31,315 nt of DNA. Source: CAG-452 sp045531335 (GTDB lineage: Bacteria > Bacillota > Clostridia > TANB77 > CAG-508). Position numbers and translations under genes: made by a program. The notes under the pieces were generated by a model. It saw nothing but the letters and a program-made list of their open reading frames with translations, searched no databases and had not been told where the DNA came from. The stretch lies in assembly GCA_045531335.1 (NCBI GenBank), contig JAZSDU010000046.1, positions 1-31,315 of the forward strand, read 5' to 3'. This document shows, piece after piece, positions 24,801 through 29,359 of this stretch. Positions within the stretch are counted from its first letter, which is position 1, and each line of letters starts with the position of its first letter.

Positions 24801-25453
24801 TGTCACAAATAGCAGAAGAAGGAAACTTAAATCAAGATGGTAAACAAGTAAAATATGTAGGAATAATAACATCTATAAAGAAAAAGTATACAAAAAGAAA
24901 TACATTAATGGCATTTATGACAGTAGAAGATTTATATGGAAGCACAGAGATAATAGTATTTGATAGCTGTTATAGCAAATCACAAAACATATTATTAGAT
25001 GAAAATATTGTGATAATAGATGGAAGATTAAGTATAAGAGAAGACGAACCAGTAAAAATTGTAGCAAACAATATCACAGAATTTAATTCCACTATAGGGG
25101 GCACTACTCGAGCAGATACAAATGTTAATGCAAACCATGTAGGGGTCGCACAGCTAATGCATACAGCTCCTGTAAGGAGCAAAAGCTCCAACAGGGCTAG
25201 CATCCAGGGCGACCCGCAAAACCCAAAACCAAAAACTTTAACTTTAAATATAACAAACGCATCTGAAATACAAAAAGATAAATTAAGGGGTGCAATAAGA
25301 TTCTTTTCAGGAGATAGAAACAATATTGCAGTTCAAGTAAATGACAATGGACAATTAAAACCATGCGGAGCAATTTATTTAAATCAAGAGATATTAGAAC
25401 AGTTTAAAGAAATATTGGGAGAAGAAAATGTATCATTGGGGACGGGCTCTTAA
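21857..25453 (+). CDS. dnaE: DNA polymerase III alpha subunit
   Basis: A 1198-residue replicative-type polymerase. The PHP domain opens with FVHLHVHSEFSLLDG and has ALTDHGVMFG and ATNDAHYL. The catalytic palm has GPGRGSGAGSIVAYALGITD and PDFDIDFDYERR near residue 397. FGTMSARMVIRDVAR, RQASTHACGIVI and YRPGPMDQIPRY follow, then HhH and OB-fold regions (KYVGIITSIKKKY). From about residue 1080 to 1125 a linker is encoded by repeat DNA (see 25138-25216). The last residues LGTGS and the stop lie in a family 2 repeat. The C-terminal domain between them is LNITNASEIQKDKLRGAIRF. The start is set by AAAGGAGAAAACT. It is monocistronic. Confidence 0.96.
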   Translation: MSNFVHLHVHSEFSLLDGANRIKDLPKRAKELGMDSIALTDHGVMFGVVDFYKACKNEGVKPIIGCEVYVAPRTRFDKEANIDNHYSHLILLAKNETGYKNLSKLVSMGCTDGFYYKPRIDLEILEKYHEGLICLSACLAGSVNKQILKNDIEEAEKVALWHKNLFGEDYYLEIQPNGLPEQVLANQKLIEISRKLNIPLVATNDAHYLKKEDAYNHEILLCIQTGKRMTDEDRMRMGTDEFYVKSPEEMMEYFKNVPESIENTVKIAEKCNVEFEFGNTKLPNYEVPSEFATHSDYFKHLSREGLKRRYGENPSDEIKERFEYELSVIEKMGYVDYFLIVWDFINYARTNGISVGPGRGSGAGSIVAYALGITDIDPIKYNLLFERFLNPERISMPDFDIDFDYERRQEVIDYVGRKYGKDHVSQIITFGTMSARMVIRDVARALDVPYAEADKLAKMIPNELHITIKKALEQNRELGMLYETDEETRKLLDIAMGLEGMPRQASTHACGIVITKDPVIDYVPLYVNEGTISTEFIMTTLEELGLLKMDFLGLRTLTVISDTIKLVKKCRGIDVKIDKEMNDPKVFEETWRSGNTSGVFQFESQGMTNFMKELKPDSLEDIIAGVSLYRPGPMDQIPRYIKNKLNPEHSEYTHPSLIPILNVTYGCMVYQEQVMQIVRNLAGYSLGRADLVRRAMGKKKLDVMAKEREYFIHGQTDENGNIIIPGCVRNGIDEGSANKIFDEMAEFAKYAFNKSHAAAYAVVAYQTAYLKTYYKPEFMAATLNSFLGNLDKVPEYIDECKRLGVEVLKPDINKSYTKFAVYGNQIRFGLGSVKNVGTAVVDNIVRERKQNGEFKSFTDFCERMSGESVNRKCIESLIKAGAFDEFEQTRSTLLASFEGIIDTINDTSRKTMQGQVTMFDLGGTEEEKIESMKYSFTTLKEFEEKELLSMEKEMLGIYISGHPLGKIKEQIQKVSTINTLQMSQIAEEGNLNQDGKQVKYVGIITSIKKKYTKRNTLMAFMTVEDLYGSTEIIVFDSCYSKSQNILLDENIVIIDGRLSIREDEPVKIVANNITEFNSTIGGTTRADTNVNANHVGVAQLMHTAPVRSKSSNRASIQGDPQNPKPKTLTLNITNASEIQKDKLRGAIRFFSGDRNNIAVQVNDNGQLKPCGAIYLNQEILEQFKEILGEENVSLGTGS
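25138..25216 (+). repeat. REP-like element, family 1, inside the dnaE coding sequence
   Basis: TGTAGGGGTCGC faces GGGCGACCCGC, with an internal GCTCCTGTAAGGAGC hairpin. It is preceded by AATGCAAACCA, the usual flank of the family. It is read in frame as roughly residues 1094-1120 of DnaE (HVGVAQLMHTAPVRSK and following). A second fragment, ATAGGGGGCACTA, occurs at 25094-25106. Confidence 0.75.
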
Positions 25454-25505
25454 TGGGTCGTTCCCAAAGGGAATGTTCCCATTAGGAACTGTCCCCAATG
25501 GGACA
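25435..25505. repeat. Palindromic repeat, family 2, overlapping the dnaE stop
   Basis: The ends TTGGGGACGG and CTGTCCCCAA are inverted, and the centre GTTCCCAAAGGGAATGTTCCC is self-complementary. The dnaE codons for LGTGS and the TAA are within its left end. Confidence 0.7.
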
Positions 25506-25535
25506 TGGAAATTTTAAAATATGAATTGCAAACAT

Positions 25536-25557
25536 TGTAGGGGCGACCCGTTCCCAA
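25536..25557. repeat. REP-like half-palindrome, family 1
   Basis: TGTAGGGGCGACCCG, preceded by AATTGCAAACAT, has no clear opposite arm and looks truncated or fused to the neighbouring family 2 sequence (GTTCCCAAAAGG). Confidence 0.5.
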
Positions 25558-25592
25558 AAGGAATACTAAAATAAATAAAAAAATTAAATTAA

Positions 25593-25746
25593 GCTAAAAT
25601 ATTAATTTTTGAAACAAAAACCCCTAGGCCGGGGCATTGTTTGCAAAAATTAATTATTTTAGCTTTTTACCGTTTAATGAAAATATAAATTTTCATTAAA
25701 TCGAAGAAATATCTACAAATATCTAAATAATTACTCGAAAATCTAA
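25593..25746. repeat. Two-hairpin repeat element, copy B
   Basis: Hairpin 1 (25593-25663) is identical to copy A. Hairpin 2 (25673-25700), TTTAATGAAAAT/ATTTTCATTAAA over an ATAA loop, is perfect but of its own sequence, followed by TCGA. The tail ends ACTCGAAAATCTAA. Hairpin 1 is followed by a short T run (GCTTTTTACC), so it may end dnaE transcription. A perfect promoter begins 15 bp downstream. Confidence 0.75.
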
Positions 25747-25760
25747 TACACATAAAAACG

Positions 25761-25789
25761 TTGACAAATTATGAAAACCAATATATAAT
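25761..25789 (+). promoter_or_regulatory. Consensus sigma-A promoter of the structured RNA
   Basis: TTGACA (25761-25766), 17 bp, TATAAT (25784-25789). Both boxes are perfect and the spacing is ideal, so expression is expected to be strong. The predicted start is near 25796. Confidence 0.85.
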
Positions 25790-25795
25790 AATCAC

Positions 25796-26016
25796 ACGTT
25801 GCTTTGATGCAACTAAGTAGGCCCCTTTTCCTTTTGGGAGAGGATATAAACCATTTTTGCCATATTTATGGCAGGAGGTACTGCATATGAAAAGATATGC
25901 TTGTGCAGGGTATTATCGTACACGTTAAGGAAGAAGGTCTTCGTTTAGCAGAGTACTAAATACTCGTTCACTAAAAGAGTGGACATAAGAGTTGAGTCGT
26001 AAGATTCGGCTCTTAT
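25796..26016 (+). ncRNA. Highly promoted multi-hairpin RNA of about 220 nt, class unknown
   Basis: Successive stems can be drawn: GTTGC/GCAAC, GCCAT/ATGGC, CTGCATAT/ATATGC with GTGCAG, GAAG/CTTC, GAGTA/TACTC, CACT/AGTG and a terminal AAGAG/CTCTT stem (25987-26014) that may be the terminator, although its T run is poor. The C+G-rich and non-A-rich composition differs from nearby spacers. It does not look like SRP RNA, RNase P RNA or tmRNA. Its size and multi-stem layout recall the raiA class of Firmicutes RNAs, but I cannot confirm this. It contains a 13-codon ORF (25887-25928). Confidence 0.65.
25887..25928 (+). CDS. Possible 13-residue peptide inside the structured RNA
   Basis: ATG is preceded by GGCAGGAGGTACTGCAT, a near-ideal ribosome site, and reads MKRYACAGYYRTR before TAA. 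The ATG and the ribosome site lie in or beside a predicted stem, so this could be chance within a structured RNA, a leader peptide, or a dual-function RNA. Confidence 0.25.
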   Translation: MKRYACAGYYRTR

Positions 26017-26036
26017 TGCATTTATAGGAATAAAAA

Positions 26037-26091
26037 AGAAGAATCAGATTTCAATGAAGGAATACAATATTCCAACGTTGCTGATTCTTCT
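26037..26091. repeat. Long isolated hairpin (55 nt)
   Basis: Outer arms AGAAGAATCAG/CTGATTCTTCT (11 bp), an inner CAATG/CGTTG helix and a GGAAT/ATTCC tip. It lies between the structured RNA and the groES promoter. It has no T run of its own, so it is not a normal terminator. Confidence 0.6.
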
Positions 26092-26101
26092 ACTTAACAA
26101 T

Positions 26102-26134
26102 AGTATAACATCATAAAAGAACGATGTCAATACT
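26102..26134. repeat. Second hairpin upstream of groES
   Basis: AGTAT-A-ACATC pairs with GATGT-CA-ATACT around a ten-base loop. The remaining sequence up to the groES promoter (26135-26207) holds nothing else I can see. Confidence 0.4.
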
Positions 26135-26207
26135 ACAAAATAGTATATTCAAGATAAAATATAAAATTCATAATTCCCAAAAATATGAATAAAATTAATA
26201 AAACCTA

Positions 26208-26236
26208 TTGACTTTTTTTGAGTATAGGTATAAATT
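26208..26236 (+). promoter_or_regulatory. Promoter of groESL
   Basis: TTGACT (26208-26213) with TATAAA at 15 bp or TAAATT at 17 bp (26231-26236). The CIRCE operator follows directly, so HrcA binding would block transcription initiation. Confidence 0.7.
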
Positions 26237-26237
26237 A

Positions 26238-26264
26238 TTAGCAGTCGAATAACTCGACTGCTAA
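26238..26264 (+). promoter_or_regulatory. CIRCE operator (HrcA site), variant
   Basis: TTAGCAGTC, nine bases, GACTGCTAA. The canonical form is TTAGCACTC-N9-GAGTGCTAA; both arms carry a matching change at the seventh position (C to G and its complement), so the inverted repeat remains perfect. The spacing and the place before groES make the identification firm. Confidence 0.92.
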
Positions 26265-26312
26265 AATGTTACAATATGTGACAAATAACAAAATCTAAAG
26301 GAGGAATTCTAA

Positions 26313-26582
26313 ATGATTAAACCATTGGCAGATAGGGTACTAATTAAAATGGTAGAAAGCGAAGAAACAACTAAAAGTGGAATTATTTTATCAAGTGGTT
26401 CTAAAGAAAAACCACAGATTGCAGAAGTAATAGCAGTAGGACCAGGAACAGAAGATATAAAAATGAATGTTAAAGTAGGAGATAAAGTTATTATAAATAA
26501 ATATTCTGGAACAGAAGTTAAATACGAAGGAACAGAATATACAATTGTGAAACAGGAGGATGTATTAGCTATTGTTGATTAA
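26313..26582 (+). CDS. groES: Co-chaperonin GroES
   Basis: An 89-residue protein forming the heptameric lid of the GroEL cage. The sequence follows the family throughout: IKPLADRVLIKMVESEE at the start, the mobile-loop region TTKSGIILSSGSKEKPQ, then AEVIAVGPG, VGDKVIINKYSGTEVK and a closing DVLAIVD. GGAGGAATTCTAA gives the start. It is repressed through CIRCE. groEL follows after 175 bp filled with repeats, an unusually wide gap for this pair. Confidence 0.97.
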   Translation: MIKPLADRVLIKMVESEETTKSGIILSSGSKEKPQIAEVIAVGPGTEDIKMNVKVGDKVIINKYSGTEVKYEGTEYTIVKQEDVLAIVD

Positions 26583-26583
26583 T

Positions 26584-26636
26584 TGTAGGGGCGTTGTCGG
26601 TTAGGAATACCTGTGAGAAATACCCAACTGCGCCCA
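26584..26636. repeat. REP-like palindrome, family 1, between groES and groEL
   Basis: TGTAGGGGCGTTG...CAACTGCGCCCA, with an internal ATACC stretch as in the copy at 276-329. It begins 2 bp after the groES stop. Confidence 0.7.
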
Positions 26637-26658
26637 ATAGCAAACACATTGCAAATAT

Positions 26659-26727
26659 TGTAGGGGCGAGGTTCCACCCTCGCCCGTCAAAGAATATTTC
26701 AGGTCGGGGTGGAACCCGACCCCTACA
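26659..26727. repeat. Paired inverted REP-like element, family 1, upstream of groEL
   Basis: TGTAGGGGCGAGG...CCTCGCCCG and GGTCGGGGTGG...CCGACCCCTACA form two opposed hairpins. It is preceded by CATTGCAAATAT. It is closely related to the element before valS. Confidence 0.75.
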
Positions 26728-26757
26728 AAATAAAATAATAAAAAAGGAGTGATTATA

Positions 26758-28395
26758 ATGGCAAAGGAAATTAAATTTGGTGAAGATGCTAGAAAGAAAA
26801 TGTTAAATGGTGTAAATATGCTAGCAGATACAGTAAAAACAACATTAGGACCTAAAGGAAGAAATGTTGTTTTAGATAAAAGCTTTGGAGCACCTCTAAT
26901 TACAAATGATGGTGTTACAATTGCTAAAGAAATTGAATTAGAAGACCCATACGAAAATATAGGTGCAAGACTTGTTAAAGAAGTTGCAATTAAAACAAAT
27001 GATGTAGCAGGTGATGGAACAACTACTGCTACTGTTCTTGCTCAAAGTATAATAAAAGAAGGTGTTAAAAACGTAGCTGCTGGTGGAGATACAATGGCTA
27101 TAAAAAGAGGTATTGACAAAGCGGTTGAAACAGCAGTTGAAGGTTTAAAAGAAATTAGTTCAGAAATAAATGGAAAAGAAGATATAGCAAGGGTTGCAAG
27201 TATTTCTGCAAACAATAATGAAATTGGAGAATTAATTGCAGAAGCTATGGAAAAAGTATCAAAAGATGGAGTTATAACAATTGAAGAGTCAAAAACAGCT
27301 ACAACAGGATTAAATGTTGTTGAAGGTATGCAATTTGATAAAGGATATATTTCTCCATATTTTGTAACAGATACAGACAAAATGGAATCTGTAATGGAAA
27401 ACCCATATATATTAATAACAGATAAAAAAATTAGTAATATTCAAGAAATATTACCATTGTTAGAAGCTTTAATGGGGCAATCTGGAAAATTAGTAATTAT
27501 AGCTGATGATATAGAAAGCGAAGCTTTATCAACACTTGTTCTTAACAAATTAAGAGGAGTTTTAAATGTAGTTGCAGTAAAAGCACCAGGGTTTGGAGAT
27601 AGAAGAAAAGAAATGTTAGAAGATATAGCAATTCTTACAGGTGGAGAAGTAATAACAAGTGATTTAGGATTAGACTTAAAAGATACTAGTATAGAACAAT
27701 TAGGTAGAGCAAGACAAGTAAAAGTACAAAAAGAAAATACAATAATTGTAGATGGTGCAGGAGATAAAGAAAAAATTGCTTCAAGAGTAAAACAAATAAG
27801 AACTGCATTAGAAGAAACAACTAGTGATTTTGATACAGAAAAATTGCAAGAACGTTTAGCTAAAATTGCTGGAGGAGTTGCAGTAATAGAAGTAGGTGCA
27901 GCTACAGAAGTTGAAATGAAAGAGAAGAAATTAAGAATAGAAGATGCATTATCTGCAACAAAAGCAGCAGTTGAAGAAGGAATAGTAGCAGGAGGAGGAA
28001 CTGCACTTGTTAATGTTGCTCCAAAAGTAGCAAAATTAGTAGAAACATTAGAAGGGGATGAAAAATTAGGAGCAAAAATAGTTTTAAGAGCATTAGAAGA
28101 ACCAGTTAGACAAATTGCTACAAATGCAGGACTTGAAGGTGCAGTTATATTAGAAAAAATAAAATCAACTGAAATTGGAATTGGATTTAATGCAGCAAAA
28201 GAAGAATATGTAGATATGAAAAAAGCTGGAATAGTAGATCCAACAAAAGTAACACGTAGCGCACTTCAAAATGCAGCAAGTATTGCATCAATGATACTTA
28301 CAACAGAAAGTGTTGTAACAGAAAAGAAAGAAAAGGAAGGATGCAATTGCAACGGACATAGTGCAATGCCAGATGGAATGGATGGAATGTACTAA
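26758..28395 (+). CDS. groEL: Chaperonin GroEL
   Basis: A 545-residue chaperonin subunit with the full family sequence: AKEIKFGEDARKKMLNGVN, TLGPKGRNVVLDKSFGAP, NDGVTIAKEIELEDPYEN, the nucleotide-binding GDGTTTATVLAQ and GGGTALVNVAPKV. The apical domain has KAPGFGDRRKEMLEDIAILT. The tail is EGCNCNGHSAMPDGMDGMY, Cys-containing rather than the usual repeated GGM. ATG at 26758 is set by AAAAGGAGTGATTATA; a GTG at 26749 falls in the ribosome site. It probably shares the CIRCE promoter with groES. Confidence 0.97.
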   Translation: MAKEIKFGEDARKKMLNGVNMLADTVKTTLGPKGRNVVLDKSFGAPLITNDGVTIAKEIELEDPYENIGARLVKEVAIKTNDVAGDGTTTATVLAQSIIKEGVKNVAAGGDTMAIKRGIDKAVETAVEGLKEISSEINGKEDIARVASISANNNEIGELIAEAMEKVSKDGVITIEESKTATTGLNVVEGMQFDKGYISPYFVTDTDKMESVMENPYILITDKKISNIQEILPLLEALMGQSGKLVIIADDIESEALSTLVLNKLRGVLNVVAVKAPGFGDRRKEMLEDIAILTGGEVITSDLGLDLKDTSIEQLGRARQVKVQKENTIIVDGAGDKEKIASRVKQIRTALEETTSDFDTEKLQERLAKIAGGVAVIEVGAATEVEMKEKKLRIEDALSATKAAVEEGIVAGGGTALVNVAPKVAKLVETLEGDEKLGAKIVLRALEEPVRQIATNAGLEGAVILEKIKSTEIGIGFNAAKEEYVDMKKAGIVDPTKVTRSALQNAASIASMILTTESVVTEKKEKEGCNCNGHSAMPDGMDGMY

Positions 28396-28401
28396 AATAT
28401 A

Positions 28402-28431
28402 TTGACAATGTTAATTAAAATATAATATACT
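28402..28431 (+). promoter_or_regulatory. Promoter of the small basic ORF
   Basis: TTGACA (28402-28407), 18 bp, TATACT (28426-28431), starting only 7 bp after the groEL stop. Confidence 0.65.
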
Positions 28432-28462
28432 CATAATATACAAAAGATTATGAGGTGGTAAC

Positions 28463-28582
28463 AGGGTTACAGATAAAAAAGGGAAAATATTTGATGATAG
28501 AAGAAAAGAAGATAGAAGAAAAAAAGAGTCTAAAGTCGATATAGAAAGAAGAAAAGGCGAGCGAAGACAAAATAAAGGATAG
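28463..28582 (+). CDS. Small highly charged protein without a standard start codon
   Basis: From 28463 the frame reads AGG GTT ACA GAT AAA and continues as TDKKGKIFDDRRKEDRR, then KKESKVDIERRKGERRQNKG, stop at 28580. The repeated DRRKEDRR/IERRKGERR pattern and the position between a promoter and a terminator argue for a real gene of about 38-39 residues. GAGGTGG lies at the right distance, but the codon at the expected start is AGG (one base from ATG) followed by GTT, and no ATG, GTG or TTG is in frame. I recognise the RR-rich pattern from small clostridial proteins but know no function. Confidence 0.55.
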   Translation, partial: RVTDKKGKIFDDRRKEDRRKKESKVDIERRKGERRQNKG

Positions 28583-28603
28583 TTAAATACTATCCTTTAT
28601 TTT
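28574..28603 (+). terminator. Intrinsic terminator of the small basic ORF
   Basis: AAAGGATAG pairs with CTATCCTTT around TTAAATA and is followed by ATTTTTG. It includes the stop codon. Confidence 0.85.
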
Positions 28604-28640
28604 TGTATAGAATAGGTTCTAAAGCTGTCTATTCTATACA
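28604..28640. repeat. Perfect 12-bp inverted repeat
   Basis: TGTATAGAATAG and CTATTCTATACA flank a 13-base centre. It lies just past the end of the minus-strand Cys-rich genes. There is no T run on either strand strong enough for a standard terminator. Confidence 0.55.
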
Positions 28641-28661
28641 TTTAAACATTTTATATAAATA

Positions 28662-28781
28662 TTAGCAACATCCGTTGTTGTTTCCACAACAGCAGCATAT
28701 TATTAATATTAGGATTATAATCCAGCAGCAATCTCCACCGAATCCGAATCCACATCCGCATCCTCCTCTGTTTTCTGGCAT
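28662..28781 (-). CDS. Cys/Gly-rich 39-residue membrane micro-protein
   Basis: Reads MPENRGGCGCGFGFGGDCCW, then a hydrophobic segment IIILILIICCCC and GNNNGCC. Ten of 39 residues are Cys. TAGGAGGTGAAATAAT sets the start at 28781. The Gly/Cys head and single helix recall the YjcZ/small sporulation protein type, but the high Cys content is unusual. It lies 59 bp downstream of a similar gene on the same strand. Confidence 0.65.
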   Translation of the reverse strand: MPENRGGCGCGFGFGGDCCWIIILILIICCCCGNNNGCC

Positions 28782-28840
28782 ATTATTTCACCTCCTAAAA
28801 ATAAGTACGTACTATTACTTAAAGCTTAAATAGGATAACA

Positions 28841-28939
28841 TTAACAGCAGCAACCCCTGTTACCACATCCGCAGAAAAGCAATAAGAATAAAATGATAAA
28901 CCATAGAATTTCACTATTTGATGAGCAACAATTTCCCAT
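28841..28939 (-). CDS. Cys-rich 32-residue membrane micro-protein
   Basis: Reads MGNCCSSNSEI, a hydrophobic segment LWFIILFLLLF and CGCGNRGCCC. AAAGGAGATTTG precedes ATG at 28939. Cys clusters lie on both sides of the helix. With the gene at 28662 it forms a pair of related-looking micro-proteins; the function is unknown. Confidence 0.6.
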   Translation of the reverse strand: MGNCCSSNSEILWFIILFLLLFCGCGNRGCCC

Positions 28940-29041
28940 AAAAGCAAATCTCCTTTCTAAACTTTAATTTTGCTAGTCATTTGTATGTCATGATATATAT
29001 TATTCAAAATTAAAAAATGTGTTACTTGTCATGAAGTGAAT

Positions 29042-29070
29042 TTGACAATCTTTGGTAAAAATGGTATAAT
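29042..29070 (+). promoter_or_regulatory. Consensus sigma-A promoter of the RNase J gene
   Basis: TTGACA (29042-29047), 17 bp, TATAAT (29065-29070), both perfect. It is about 290 bp before the coding start. Confidence 0.85.
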
Positions 29071-29076
29071 AACAGA

Positions 29077-29359
29077 AGTTGATACCTAATATATAGGTAA
29101 AGTATGAGATTTTTGTATATAATAATGATGATTCGGAAAAACTAATATTATTAAAGAATAATATTAATAAAATGTATTAAGAGATGGATACATTTTGTAC
29201 ATAAGAAATATTTAAAGTATGATTAATTGAAGCGGGGCATATAATTATTGTTAATTCAAAAAATCATTAGTTTAAAATATTAAACTAATTTTTTTGATGC
29301 GCGTTATTGGAAAAAAATACAAAACTCATGAGAATTACATGATTTTGAGAGGAGATAAA
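29077..29359 (+). promoter_or_regulatory. Long RNase J leader with internal terminator
   Basis: The leader holds a hairpin AATATTATT/AATAATATT (about 29143-29164), a TGTAT/ATACA stem (about 29173-29194) and an intrinsic terminator TTAGTTTA/TAAACTAA with a T7 tract at 29267-29295. Transcripts ending there would be a ~215-nt RNA. Read-through reaches the gene, so this looks like attenuation or a separate small RNA. I do not recognise a riboswitch class. Confidence 0.55.
29267..29295 (+). terminator. Intrinsic terminator in the RNase J leader
   Basis: TTAGTTTA pairs with TAAACTAA and is followed by TTTTTTT. It lies 65 bp upstream of the coding start, on the same strand. Confidence 0.75.

Noticed and set aside
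29104..29148. A 13-codon ORF in the RNase J leader that contains an in-frame CGG
   Set aside because: Its ribosome site is weak, the peptide resembles nothing and it ends before the leader terminator. I did not count it as a gene or as evidence in the CGG pattern.
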